DNA of 64,000 bases from JAGHKQ01 sp041920565 (GCA_041920565.1 JBHGXS010000022.1:1-64000); one strand, 5' to 3'; positions 8,373 to 16,629 are shown, counted from the first letter of the stretch. Numbers and translations: made by a program. Notes: generated from the letters alone by a model not told the origin.

Positions 8373-10170
8373 ATGCTTTATTTAAATAAAAGTAAAATTC
8401 AACGCCTTCATTTTTATTTTGTACACCGTATTTTACTTTATGCAGTTCCAGTATATTTTTTACGATGGATAAACCTAAACCGGTTCCTCCGGTAACGCGG
8501 CTGCGCGAAGAATCGGTACGGTAGAAACGGTCCCACACTTTATCTAAGCTTTCTTCGGGGATAGCAGTTCCTTTGTTATGAATGCTCACCATTACTTGTG
8601 CCCCGCAATCATGGACAGAAACTGTAATTTCTTCTTTTTTTGGCGTATATCGAATGGCGTTGCTCAGCAGATTAACAATGACTTGTTCGATGCGATTTCT
8701 GTTAGCTTTGACAGCAATGTCTTTTGCCGTTTTAATAACAAGGTTTAATTGCTTTTCTTCAATGCTAAAGGACAGTTTTGCTACAACTTGCCGTATTAAT
8801 TCATCGATTGAAAAAGAGTTCATTTCCAGTTTGTACGTCCCGGATTCCAGTTTTGCCAGCTCAAGCATTTCAACAATGAGAGTGTTCATTTTATCGGCTT
8901 CTTCTAAAATTACGTCAGTATAGTAATCCGTGTTTTTGCTGACTCCATCCTTAATTCCTTCAGCAAAACTGCGGATGACGCTCAAAGGAGTTTTAAGCTC
9001 ATGGGAGACTCCCGAAATAAATTCCTTCCGTGTTCGCTCCAGCTGGCGCTCTCGTTCTACATCTTGCAACAGCTGTTGATTAGCAATTTGCAATTTATCA
9101 ATTTGGTCTTTTAGATTAGTTGACAATGTATTGATGCTGTTTGACAAGCTTCCAATTTCATCGTTTGATGTAACATCCAGCTTTTGGGAAAAATCAAACG
9201 CAGCTATTTTTTTTGTCACTTCATTCATTTTGATAAGAGGTTTCGCAATCATTTTAGAATAGTAGAATGACATTAAAATAATAACCCCAAATATGATAAT
9301 AAAGGCGTACACATAATAGTTTTTCAAGACTAACATAGCCTCGTTGACAGGCTGAAGGGATGTCATTGCAAAAGCAAATTCCTCTATATTGCCGTTTTTA
9401 ATGATGGGCTTGACGAACATTTGATTTTTTACGCCATTGTCACTGTTATAGGTGTAGGTAGCTAAGCCCGATAGATTTGCTTTTCCCAGTGATACAGAAA
9501 CCCCCCAATGCTCAATCGCTTGCAGCAGCGTATCGGTATCATTTGCCGTATTTACCTCTTGAGGAGAAGGAAGATTGAGTTTGAGTACAGTTCCTTCGAC
9601 GAACAGCGTATTCAGGTTGCTTTGGTTTTTCTTATTGAAATCTTTTTGTTTTACTTCAAACACACTTAAGTCGCCAATGACATTGTCATTTTTCCAAGAT
9701 CCGAAGTTGGAAGTAATTTCAAGCGGTATAACAATCCCTTGTTTTTGAATGCCCTGAATGAATATTGTATCGTTTTCATGAAGAGACAGCTTCATGAATG
9801 CTGTATATTCATCGCCCCCTAATATGTTATTTAGAGGAACATGATATTTATGTTTTGTCTTTACGTCTTCGATTATCATATAATAGCTGTTAACATTTTT
9901 GATCGTACCGTTGCGATCCAATAAAACAAGCTGTGCGTTCGTTTTTGCAAAGAACCTTTGCTTCAGCTTCTGAACTGTTCCAAAGCTTTGGTCGCTTCTT
10001 GCATAGTCATCTACGAATGTTTCAAAGGCATGCATGACATTTTCTGTTTTTTTCTTAATGTAAAATTTCTCTAAAAATAAAGATTGACCGGCAAAAAAGA
10101 GAAGAAATATTAGAGTAAATAAACTGGCCGTTAATAAAAACAATTTAAAAACGATACTGTTCCTTTTCAC
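8371..10170 (-). CDS. Membrane sensor histidine kinase with HAMP domain, orphan
   Basis: The 599-residue protein has an N-terminal membrane segment (about 10-30), a large extracytoplasmic sensor region (about 35-280), a second membrane segment (about 285-305), a HAMP linker, an H-box (SGVSHELKTPLSVI), an N-box (NLLSNAIRYTP) and a GGTGLGLSI G-box. The start is GTG at 10170 with GAGGTG upstream. Unusually, there is no response-regulator gene on either side, so its partner must be elsewhere. The sensor region is not one I recognise. Confidence 0.88.
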   Translation of the reverse strand: MKRNSIVFKLFLLTASLFTLIFLLFFAGQSLFLEKFYIKKKTENVMHAFETFVDDYARSDQSFGTVQKLKQRFFAKTNAQLVLLDRNGTIKNVNSYYMIIEDVKTKHKYHVPLNNILGGDEYTAFMKLSLHENDTIFIQGIQKQGIVIPLEITSNFGSWKNDNVIGDLSVFEVKQKDFNKKNQSNLNTLFVEGTVLKLNLPSPQEVNTANDTDTLLQAIEHWGVSVSLGKANLSGLATYTYNSDNGVKNQMFVKPIIKNGNIEEFAFAMTSLQPVNEAMLVLKNYYVYAFIIIFGVIILMSFYYSKMIAKPLIKMNEVTKKIAAFDFSQKLDVTSNDEIGSLSNSINTLSTNLKDQIDKLQIANQQLLQDVERERQLERTRKEFISGVSHELKTPLSVIRSFAEGIKDGVSKNTDYYTDVILEEADKMNTLIVEMLELAKLESGTYKLEMNSFSIDELIRQVVAKLSFSIEEKQLNLVIKTAKDIAVKANRNRIEQVIVNLLSNAIRYTPKKEEITVSVHDCGAQVMVSIHNKGTAIPEESLDKVWDRFYRTDSSRSRVTGGTGLGLSIVKNILELHKVKYGVQNKNEGVEFYFYLNKA

Positions 10171-10216
10171 TGTTACACCTCGAGCTACAAGATGTAAACT
10201 ATTATACCATCTTCTC

Positions 10217-10471
10217 TCATTTTCTCGTAAATACAGGTTTTATTAAGCAGTATAAATCTTCTTCCATAGAAGAAAGTTTTTCTTGTACTAATTTAGTGGC
10301 GTCATTTACCCCTTGGTTATAGTAAATGGTACCGATTTGTTGACACATGAATTGAAACAGCAGGTCAGCAGCGAGCTCCCCGATTTCTTCATCCCTTTCT
10401 GTTAAAAAGTAATGCCGGATATTTTGAATGACTTTTTCCTTTTCTTCTTTTCGTATTTTTATTGAAATCAT
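10217..10471 (-). CDS. DUF2164 family protein
   Basis: The 84-residue protein (MISIKIRKEEKEKVIQ at the start, QIGTIYYNQGVNDA in the middle) matches the small DUF2164 family of unknown function. It is soluble and helical. The ATG at 10471 with GAGG upstream is chosen; the GTG three codons earlier falls on the ribosome binding site. It lies upstream of the kinase gene on the same strand, and they may be co-transcribed. Confidence 0.75.
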   Translation of the reverse strand: MISIKIRKEEKEKVIQNIRHYFLTERDEEIGELAADLLFQFMCQQIGTIYYNQGVNDATKLVQEKLSSMEEDLYCLIKPVFTRK

Positions 10472-10490
10472 ACTTTTCACCTCGTAAATA

Positions 10491-10526
10491 AAAAAGAACT
10501 TGTCGGATGTATGACAAGTTCCTGTT
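10491..10526 (-). terminator. Terminator of deoD
   Basis: On the minus strand, GAACTTGTC and GACAAGTTC form a perfect nine-base stem with an eight-base loop followed by TTTTTT, directly after deoD. Confidence 0.88.
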
Positions 10527-10533
10527 TTAAAGT

Positions 10534-11241
10534 TTAATTTTTAATTGCAGCTTCCAGTGCAATTTCAATCATTTCGTTAAATGTTGTTTGACGTTCTTCA
10601 GCTGTTGTTTCTTCACCAGTAAAAATGTGATCACTTACCGTTAAAACAGATAAAGCGTTTACTCCGTATTTGGCTGCAATTGTGTATAATGCTGTCGTTT
10701 CCATTTCCACTGCCAATACACCGTAGTCGCCTAATTTTTTAACCATATCCATGCTTTCGCGATAAAATACATCCGCAGTCAGAATGTTGCCTACACGAAC
10801 GCTCAATCCTTTTTCCACGGCGGCATCGTATGCACGTTTTAATAAATCAAAGTTTGCACACGGCGCGAAGTCAAAACCAGGAAATGTCAGACGGTTGATA
10901 TTGGAATCTGTGCAGGAAGTCATCGCGATGATAACGTCGCGCACCTTTACATCCTTTTGAATTGCACCGCATGTTCCAACACGAATTAAGTTCTTTACTC
11001 CGTAGCTTTGAATAAGCTCATTGACATAAATGGAGATTGACGGAACGCCCATCCCTGTCCCTTGAACTGATACTCGTTTTCCTTTATATGTACCTGTAAA
11101 TCCAAGCATGCCGCGCACATTGTTATAGCACTCGGCACCTTCTAAAAATGTTTCCGCAATATACTTTGCACGAAGAGGATCTCCTGGCAATAGTATTGTT
11201 TCCGCAATTTGTCCTTGCTGTGCTCCAATATGAATACTCAT
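10534..11241 (-). CDS. deoD: Purine-nucleoside phosphorylase, DeoD type
   Basis: The 235-residue enzyme phosphorolyses purine (deoxy)nucleosides to the free base and (deoxy)ribose-1-phosphate in the cytosol. It shows the phosphate-loop LLPGDPLRAKYIAE, the central VGTCGAIQKDVKVRD block, AVEMETTALYTIAA for ribose binding, and the catalytic-Asp region TVSDHIFTGE. The length is typical of the hexameric class. AGGAGG precedes the ATG at 11241. It is flanked by its own terminator and appears monocistronic. Confidence 0.96.
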   Translation of the reverse strand: MSIHIGAQQGQIAETILLPGDPLRAKYIAETFLEGAECYNNVRGMLGFTGTYKGKRVSVQGTGMGVPSISIYVNELIQSYGVKNLIRVGTCGAIQKDVKVRDVIIAMTSCTDSNINRLTFPGFDFAPCANFDLLKRAYDAAVEKGLSVRVGNILTADVFYRESMDMVKKLGDYGVLAVEMETTALYTIAAKYGVNALSVLTVSDHIFTGEETTAEERQTTFNEMIEIALEAAIKN

Positions 11242-11344
11242 ATTTCTACCTCCTAACACTTTTATTCTACACGATTGTTGTCAAATTCACACCTCATTTT
11301 CCAATTTTTTAAGTTGAAGAGACTGCATAAGAGAGGGAAAGAAA

Positions 11345-11587
11345 TTGTGCCTCTTTTATGTAATCTTTGTCCTCAATTCGATTTTACTGTATGTAAATCA
11401 AATTGTTACAGAATATAAAGATAAGAAAGTGAAGAAGGAGCTGTTTTTATCGCTCCATACGTTAGAAGATGAAACATTGTTATCAGCAATGTTAAAGGGA
11501 GGAATAAAAAGCTGATGTGAGGCACTTCATTTATATCATGGCCGTCAACGTCAGCATTACTATACGTATATAGACGAGGAGGTGTAA
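11345..11587 (+). pseudogene. Small ORF with an in-frame TGA; possible decayed gene
   Basis: A TTG at 11345 with GAGAGGG upstream opens a 56-codon frame (hydrophobic start MCLFYVIFVL, then a charged helical part) that stops at TGA 11513-11515. The same frame stays open for 23 more codons, to TAA at 11585-11587, and encodes a His/Tyr-rich tail. It may be a short real protein or a gene broken by a nonsense mutation. I do not recognise the family. Confidence 0.35.
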
Positions 11588-11789
11588 CCAGTTCTTTATA
11601 ATCCATCTAAAACCGTGTCATATCGTATCAAAATAACATGGTTATGGTAGTCATTCATAAAAAAAGGAGGTGAATCCTGGTTGTAAGTCGTATATTTATA
11701 CAATTTTTACTAAATTGATTCAAAGGCTTCCCAAAAAATCTTGTAAACCTTCTTTCTGAGCTGCTGATCTACAGAAGAAATGGCAGCTT

Positions 11790-11911
11790 GGAACCGCCAG
11801 ACCTAACAGGTCGCCACAGACGGTCTTATGCGGCAGGCATATGACGAAGGGAATCCCTTCTCTGATGGAGTGACGTGAGAATCGTCATGGAAGTGGAGGT
11901 TTCACCTGATT
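11790..11911. other. Structured intergenic segment, possible non-coding RNA
   Basis: The gap between deoD and the gene at 11962 is 720 bases. Its right part contains nested inverted repeats: GACCT/AGGTC (11800-11812), a seven-base stem ATGACGA (11841-11847) with TCGTCAT (11882-11888) that encloses AAGG/CCTT and TTCTC/GAGAA hairpins, and AGGT/ACCT at about 11897-11907. This is a three-way-junction-like layout with no coding potential. I do not match it to a known riboswitch class. Confidence 0.4.
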
Positions 11912-11961
11912 CCTTTGCGATTTGGTATAGTTGAATACGATTTTATAACCAGGGAAAGAAC

Positions 11962-12264
11962 ATGATCAATCAAAATAATACAACAGAAGAAACACTGCAA
12001 CCCCATCCTTTTTATAACAATCCAAATGAAATGGACGCGCCCCGTTCTTATAAGAAACGAGAACCTGTCATTGAACATGAAGAAGCAAATGTAGGACCAA
12101 CGAGCACAACTGCTATTGTAGGAGAAACGGCCCCTGGTGCTCTTGGAGGATTGGCGTTTGACGAAATTACAGGAGAAGACTTGATAGCGGGGGAAGAGCC
12201 GGCAATTGTGCGAAACGGAGATTGGCTTGAAGAGAATCAAGGGAGAAAAAGCTATAAAAAATAA
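11962..12264 (+). CDS. Small acidic hypothetical protein (100 aa)
   Basis: The product is polar, rich in Glu, Asn and Pro, with no membrane segment, and looks largely disordered apart from a Gly/Ala stretch around residues 55-70. The ATG has AGGGA upstream and the gene ends in a clear terminator. I do not recognise the family; a spore-associated role would be speculation. Confidence 0.6.
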   Translation: MINQNNTTEETLQPHPFYNNPNEMDAPRSYKKREPVIEHEEANVGPTSTTAIVGETAPGALGGLAFDEITGEDLIAGEEPAIVRNGDWLEENQGRKSYKK

Positions 12265-12294
12265 AGCTGATGATATTTATCGGCTTTTTTTGTG
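12263..12294 (+). terminator. Terminator of the 100-aa gene
   Basis: AAAGCTGAT and ATCGGCTTT pair (with G-T pairs) and are followed by a T run. Confidence 0.75.
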
Positions 12295-12353
12295 TATAAG
12301 AAAATAGGAGAGATGCAAGAATAGGGAAGACAAAGAAGAAAGAGGGTGAAAGA

Positions 12354-12497
12354 ATGAGGGATGATCAAATCTCTTTTTCAATTGCGCATATTTCAGAAGA
12401 AATGAATTCTACTTTAAAGCAGATAGAGGAACAGTTTGAACAGAAGCTTGGGAAACCTGTTGCTTTAGTTGCATATGAAGCGGATGAAAAACAGTGA
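12354..12497 (+). CDS. Very small hypothetical protein (47 aa)
   Basis: An ATG with AGAGGGTGA upstream opens a 47-codon frame beginning MRDDQISFSIAHISEEM and ending EADEKQ. It is charged, helical and soluble. It has its own terminator two bases after the stop, which supports a real gene. The family is not recognised. Confidence 0.6.
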   Translation: MRDDQISFSIAHISEEMNSTLKQIEEQFEQKLGKPVALVAYEADEKQ

Positions 12498-12498
12498 C

Positions 12499-12531
12499 AA
12501 AAAGACGTGCAAAAATGCGCGTCTTTTTAAT
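12499..12531 (+). terminator. Terminator of the 47-aa gene
   Basis: AAAAAGACG and CGTCTTTTT enclose a short loop. Confidence 0.75.
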
Positions 12532-12550
12532 TTAGTATGAAAACAACTTA

Positions 12551-12579
12551 TTGACAATGATTCTCATTATTGATAAATT
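12551..12579 (+). promoter_or_regulatory. Promoter with overlapping Fur box for the FhuF-like gene
   Basis: TTGACA (12551-12556) and TAAATT (12574-12579) are 17 bases apart. The spacer region carries a Fur-like sequence, TGACAATGATTCTCA (12552-12566), matching 13 of 15 positions of the 7-1-7 consensus and continuing into further ATTATTGAT units. Repression by Fur with iron is expected. Confidence 0.75.
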
Positions 12580-12612
12580 GAAAGCGAGAACAATCGATGT
12601 AACGGGGGAATC

Positions 12613-13389
12613 ATGATGGAAAGGCATATACAATTATTACAAATGTACGGAATACAAATACAGGATGCTGTGCCACATTCAGAAGATGATACGGTAATTT
12701 ATGGAGAGCAATTCTTACAAAAAAAGAACATGCGGCAATTGTTAATGCATATAGGAAATGTATTTGGATCTCCCGATAATAAGGTAACAGCCTCCCTGTT
12801 TATAAAGCGTTACAGTGTGTATATTGCCGCGTTAGAAATCATGAGTAAGTATAATACGCAAATCGCACTTCCGTTATCTCGGCTTACATTTTTATGCGCC
12901 CATAGACACATAGCTTCTTATATCCCATCCGTTACAAGTCATGTTTTTAAACAAGAAGAACGAGAAGAATGGAGAAAAGAAACGATGCGTCAGTTGTTTG
13001 CTGAGCATGTTACTCTCCTTATCGAGATGTTAGCCGAAGAAACACGGCTTCCTCGAACAACCATGTGGGCTCATGTTGCTTTTTATATTCATGTGATGTA
13101 TAAAAAGTGGATGGGGCAGGAAGAAGATGAAGAAGTAAGAAAAAGATTGACGGACGACTTTAACTACTTAATAAATGAAGCTCCCGTTGAATGGTTTGGA
13201 AGAGTTAATTGTAATCCATTGCAAATACAATTTTGTCAATTTAACCATCCGGTTGAACGCAATGAGACCATATCGCTTCGTAAGGTGTGCTGCATGAATT
13301 ATAAGGTAGGAAAAACATGTTATACATGTCCGCGCATCGACGATAAGGAACGAATTCAAAAGATTATAGAAGTATATCAGAAAGCATGA
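12613..13389 (+). CDS. FhuF-type ferric-siderophore reductase
   Basis: The 258-residue protein ends with the FhuF-like cysteine cluster CCMNYKVGKTCYTCPR (Cys-Cys, then C-x2-C), which binds a [2Fe-2S] cluster in this family. FhuF proteins reduce ferric hydroxamate siderophores in the cytosol to release iron. The N-terminal two-thirds is helical and fits the family length. The Fur-overlapped promoter agrees with this function. No siderophore transporter is adjacent. Two tandem ATG codons (12613 and 12616) follow GGGGG; either could be used. Confidence 0.85.
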   Translation: MMERHIQLLQMYGIQIQDAVPHSEDDTVIYGEQFLQKKNMRQLLMHIGNVFGSPDNKVTASLFIKRYSVYIAALEIMSKYNTQIALPLSRLTFLCAHRHIASYIPSVTSHVFKQEEREEWRKETMRQLFAEHVTLLIEMLAEETRLPRTTMWAHVAFYIHVMYKKWMGQEEDEEVRKRLTDDFNYLINEAPVEWFGRVNCNPLQIQFCQFNHPVERNETISLRKVCCMNYKVGKTCYTCPRIDDKERIQKIIEVYQKA

Positions 13390-13413
13390 GCGAAAAGTTC
13401 ATGCTTTTCTTTA
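13381..13413 (+). terminator. Terminator of the FhuF-like gene
   Basis: AAAGCATGA and TTCATGCTTT form a stem that overlaps the last codons of the gene, followed by T-rich sequence. Confidence 0.75.
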
Positions 13414-13481
13414 TGTTGCCTTATATAAATAGACTGAATTATGTTACAATTTAAGAAAATAAGATTGTCGGGTGAATGCTA

Positions 13482-14291
13482 ATGAAAAAAATAACGGGAA
13501 TTGTTCTTCTTTTATTTGCTGCATTTATCATTATTTTATATGTTCAGAGAGAAACAGCCTTATTTTCAAACGGACAAGCTGACAAGCTGGCCGGGCTCGA
13601 TAATAAACGAGTGTCTTTTCATGTTCCAAACATCAAAGTCAATAAAAAGACGATGATTCAATTTGCTTTAAAGGATGAGAAGGGGGCAAAGCTTCGCGGA
13701 TTAAACGATACAGAACAAGGAAAAATACGAGTGCTTATCGTTGACGGAGATCTTGCGCGTTATGATGAAATTCAGCCCAGCTTTTCAGGAAACGGATTGT
13801 TCTCCTTCCCGTATACGTTCAAAAAGAACGGTCAATACTCTCTTTTTTTATATGTACTAGAAGGAGAGAAAAAGAAGATGTTTGCCCGCAAATCTATACA
13901 GATTGGAGAAAAGCAGGAAGAACGTGAACCTTTAAAAGTCAATTCTATGCTGACAACAGCTGTGGATGGGATTGAGATGTCGGTTATTTTTAATTTACTT
14001 GAACCAGAAAATAAAGAGAAAATCACCTTTCATTTTCAGAGCAAGAAACAAGATTCCTATACTCTTTTACCGTCTTCAGGCAAGCAGCCAAGACTGCTGA
14101 TAGTTGATGAAAACAGCAGCACAGTGTTATTTGCATCTCCCGAAAAATCTAAGAGAAAGGATGAAGTGCACTTCATGGTTACTTTCCCTGCACCTGGCTT
14201 ATATAAAATATGGGCTGACTTTTACGTGAACGGAAAAAAATATGAAAAAGAGTTTGTAGTAACAGTTGCAGACAAGAAAAAAGCAGGATAA
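13482..14291 (+). CDS. Membrane-anchored hypothetical protein
   Basis: The 269-residue product has one N-terminal membrane segment (about residues 5-22) and an extracytoplasmic part that looks like two beta-rich modules (about 40-140 and 150-265), each ending in a strand pattern such as YTFKKNGQYSLFLYV and FPAPGLYKIWADFYVNG, reminiscent of copper-resistance/YtkA-like Ig folds. No His/Met metal cluster was seen. The ATG at 13482 follows GGGTGA; an ATG two codons earlier sits too close to it. The function is unknown. Confidence 0.65.
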   Translation: MKKITGIVLLLFAAFIIILYVQRETALFSNGQADKLAGLDNKRVSFHVPNIKVNKKTMIQFALKDEKGAKLRGLNDTEQGKIRVLIVDGDLARYDEIQPSFSGNGLFSFPYTFKKNGQYSLFLYVLEGEKKKMFARKSIQIGEKQEEREPLKVNSMLTTAVDGIEMSVIFNLLEPENKEKITFHFQSKKQDSYTLLPSSGKQPRLLIVDENSSTVLFASPEKSKRKDEVHFMVTFPAPGLYKIWADFYVNGKKYEKEFVVTVADKKKAG

Positions 14292-14313
14292 GAGCACCTG
14301 CTTTTATTTTTTT
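14278..14313 (+). terminator. Terminator after the 269-aa gene
   Basis: AAAGCAGG and CCTGCTTT pair, with the stop codon in the loop region, followed by seven Ts. Confidence 0.8.
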
Positions 14314-14380
14314 CGGCGTGATTAATTTTGTGACGACAAGCATCGTCGCAGGAAGAGGATATTTTTTGAAATGCTAAATG

Positions 14381-14572
14381 TTATTCGCTCCATTCCGGTT
14401 TGTATTTATCTTTAAAGTGCCGCAGATCGCTGAAGCTGTACATGTATCGTATGGTATTAAAAATAGCTGCGGTTACTTGTTCAGATCGGAAGGAATGAGG
14501 AGAAAGGCCGACGTTTGAAAGAGGAGCCATGCTGATATTGAAAAAATGGCAATCGTGTATTTTGAATTTTTA
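14381..14572 (-). pseudogene. mprF: C-terminal relic of mprF (phosphatidylglycerol lysyltransferase)
   Basis: Reverse-strand translation from about 14572 to the TAA at 14381-14383 gives a tail containing FFNISMAPLSNVG and, at its end, YSFSDLRHFKDKYKPEW. These match the C-terminal end of MprF/DUF2156 proteins, which typically read LGMAPLS and then FKGLRRFKxKFxPxWEP. The frame is closed upstream by a stop, and the roughly 800 preceding residues of MprF are absent, so this is a decayed remnant. It fills the gap between 14292 and 14637, which otherwise holds only the promoter of the next gene. Confidence 0.65.
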
Positions 14573-14637
14573 TAAAATTATTTATAGTTAAAATAAAAAA
14601 TATGATAAGATAGAAATAGAGAAAGAAATGGGGTGGA

Positions 14638-15054
14638 ATGATGATTATTAAACGTTGTGCCGGATGCGAACTAGTAAAAGCGCAGTCAAACACTTCCGAG
14701 GATTATTTTAACCGTTCTGAAGTTACATACATTCATGATGATATAGAAAAAACATTGTATGTTTTATATGTTAGATATTTTGAAGAAAATTTATCAGAGG
14801 TTAGCAGCTTTATTGAAAATCCCGTTTTTCGGGCGGGGGAACGTGAAGTGTACTTTCGAGATATTGTTGCTCTTGCGTGCTTATTGCAGCATCCTGAATT
14901 AATGAATCGAAAGCGGATTTACATTAATACGCAGAAGGAAATGGTGAGATACATTCAGAATGTATCTGCTGATGAGCTAGAACGCATCATGACGGAACTT
15001 GAGAAGCAAGGAGAAGCGAAAGTGAGTATGGGGCAGACCGCAGCGCTGAATTGA
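14638..15054 (+). CDS. Hypothetical protein (138 aa)
   Basis: A soluble protein with a CAGC pair near the N-terminus and a mainly helical body ending in an Ala-rich tail. GGGGTGG precedes two tandem ATG codons at 14638 and 14641. It is 37 bases upstream of ypuI and may be co-transcribed with it. In B. subtilis the genes preceding ypuI are scpA and scpB; neither is here and this protein does not resemble them. Confidence 0.65.
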   Translation: MMIIKRCAGCELVKAQSNTSEDYFNRSEVTYIHDDIEKTLYVLYVRYFEENLSEVSSFIENPVFRAGEREVYFRDIVALACLLQHPELMNRKRIYINTQKEMVRYIQNVSADELERIMTELEKQGEAKVSMGQTAALN

Positions 15055-15091
15055 GATAACTGATAAAATAGAACTATAGAAGGAGGAAATT

Positions 15092-15583
15092 ATGTCAAAC
15101 ACGATTGTTTATAATCAAACCAAACAAGTAGCAGCTTTTTTGCATGAAGTGGTAACCGTAATGACAGAGTATGTAAACAACCACACCATTACTTCTTTAA
15201 CGGAAGAAACAGAACATGCAAATAAGCCGTATTATGAAGGGTTGCTTTCCGGTATCAGAAGATTGCTTGTATTTTGTGAAGAAGGATTAGATGCTTGCCG
15301 GGTACTGCTTCAGAGCGAACCTTTCCGCAAAAATGGAGCTGAACGCACACTTTTTAAGATTTATCATCAAGTCATTGCTGAATTTTTCTCTCCGAAAAAT
15401 GACTACTGGTATGAAAACAGCCGTTCTGCCTACACAGGAAAAAATGCAATTACGTTTACTATGACTCCCCCTCCATCTATACAAAAGCTGATGAAAGAAC
15501 TGGAAGGGAAGTTTCAAACTATAAGGGAAGAGCTTGAATTTTATGAAACGGATTACCAAACAAAAATACAACAGTCTCAATGA
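15092..15583 (+). CDS. ypuI: YpuI family protein (DUF3907)
   Basis: The 163-residue soluble protein matches YpuI/DUF3907, with blocks FLHEVVTVMTEYVNNHT, YYEGLLSGIRRLLVFCEEG and a central SPKNDYWYENSRSAYTGKNAI segment. The location just before dacB-spmAB agrees with B. subtilis. The function is not established. AGAAGGAGG gives a strong ribosome binding site. Confidence 0.85.
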   Translation: MSNTIVYNQTKQVAAFLHEVVTVMTEYVNNHTITSLTEETEHANKPYYEGLLSGIRRLLVFCEEGLDACRVLLQSEPFRKNGAERTLFKIYHQVIAEFFSPKNDYWYENSRSAYTGKNAITFTMTPPPSIQKLMKELEGKFQTIREELEFYETDYQTKIQQSQ

Positions 15584-15586
15584 GCC

Positions 15587-15624
15587 ATAAAAAACAGCCG
15601 GCAATATTTCGGCTGTTTTTTTAT
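15587..15624 (+). terminator. Terminator of ypuI
   Basis: AACAGCCG and CGGCTGTT are flanked by A and T runs. Confidence 0.85.
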
Positions 15625-15711
15625 GGAATTTCAGTATCATGACTCTCCGAGGAAATGAATACATTTAGAAAGGATAGGATTGCGGAATGCATTTCCATAT
15701 GGAGGTGTAAG

Positions 15712-16629
15712 ATGAGTAGCCGAGAAGTGTTTGACCATTATTTTCATGAAGTGGAAAATTGGTGCGAGAGTGTATTGCATGTATTGGACAGCCGAGCTGC
15801 AGAAATCTATGATGTGCATATGCTTGAATATAGAATTCAAGTATTGATGGATCGTATTAAGGGTAATCAGCTTGATTATGATGTGGAGCTCGTATATCAA
15901 GTGAGCGACGATGTCGAAACAATACAAAATCGCTTGCAGGAAGTGCTTACAACAGGAAATTACGAAGAGCATGCTTCTTATGAACGAAGCTATGAAGCCA
16001 GAAGTGTGCCGATTGGAGGTCATGTTCTTCCGCCTTTGCCGTATTCATACAATGCTTTGGAGCCATACATTGCCAAAGAAATTATGCAGCTTCATCACGA
16101 TAAGCATCATCGGAGCTATGTAGAGGGGCTCAATAAAGCAGAAAAAATGATGGAAAAAGCGAGACAAACGAATAACTACGATTTAATAAAGCATTGGGAG
16201 AGAGAAGCGGCTTTTCACGGTTCCGGCCATTATCTGCACACTATTTTTTGGAATAATATGAAACGGGGCGGTGGGGGACAGCCGAGCGGTGAGTTATTGA
16301 GACAAATCAATCAGGATTTCGGCAGCTTTGAACAATTTAAAGCACATTTCACAGAAGCCGCTAATAAAGTAGAAGGGGCAGGATGGGCTATCCTTGTTTG
16401 GTCTCCTCGATCCGGACGGCTGGAAATATTACAAAGCGCCTTGCACCAGCTGTTTACGCAATGGGATACTATTCCTCTTTTAGTACTGGATGTTTGGGAG
16501 CATGCTTATTATTTACAATATCAAAATAGGAAAGAAGAGTACGTGACAAATTGGTGGAATGTTGTAAACTGGCAGGATGTACAAGAGCGCTATAAGAAGG
16601 CAAGCAAGCTAGAATGGCAGCCGTTTTAA
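15712..16629 (+). CDS. sodF: Superoxide dismutase (Fe/Mn) with N-terminal extension, SodF-like
   Basis: The 305-residue protein has an extra helical N-terminal domain of about 105 residues, absent in ordinary SodA, followed by a complete Fe/Mn superoxide dismutase starting at LPPLPYSYNALEPYI. Metal ligands are visible in LHHDKHH, AFHGSGHYLH and DVWEHAYY. The length and extension fit the SodF/SodA2 type of Bacillus. The enzyme converts superoxide to peroxide and oxygen; which metal it uses cannot be told from sequence alone. The ATG at 15712 follows GGAGGTG. Confidence 0.9.
   Translation: MSSREVFDHYFHEVENWCESVLHVLDSRAAEIYDVHMLEYRIQVLMDRIKGNQLDYDVELVYQVSDDVETIQNRLQEVLTTGNYEEHASYERSYEARSVPIGGHVLPPLPYSYNALEPYIAKEIMQLHHDKHHRSYVEGLNKAEKMMEKARQTNNYDLIKHWEREAAFHGSGHYLHTIFWNNMKRGGGGQPSGELLRQINQDFGSFEQFKAHFTEAANKVEGAGWAILVWSPRSGRLEILQSALHQLFTQWDTIPLLVLDVWEHAYYLQYQNRKEEYVTNWWNVVNWQDVQERYKKASKLEWQPF

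Noticed and set aside
11513..11515. Selenocysteine codon
   Set aside because: No SECIS-like hairpin directly after the TGA was recognised and the flanking protein is not a known selenoprotein; a nonsense mutation is simpler.
11406..11606. 66-codon minus-strand ORF between deoD and the 100-aa gene
   Set aside because: No ribosome binding site, implausible composition, and it lies opposite the better-supported plus-strand frame 11345-11587.
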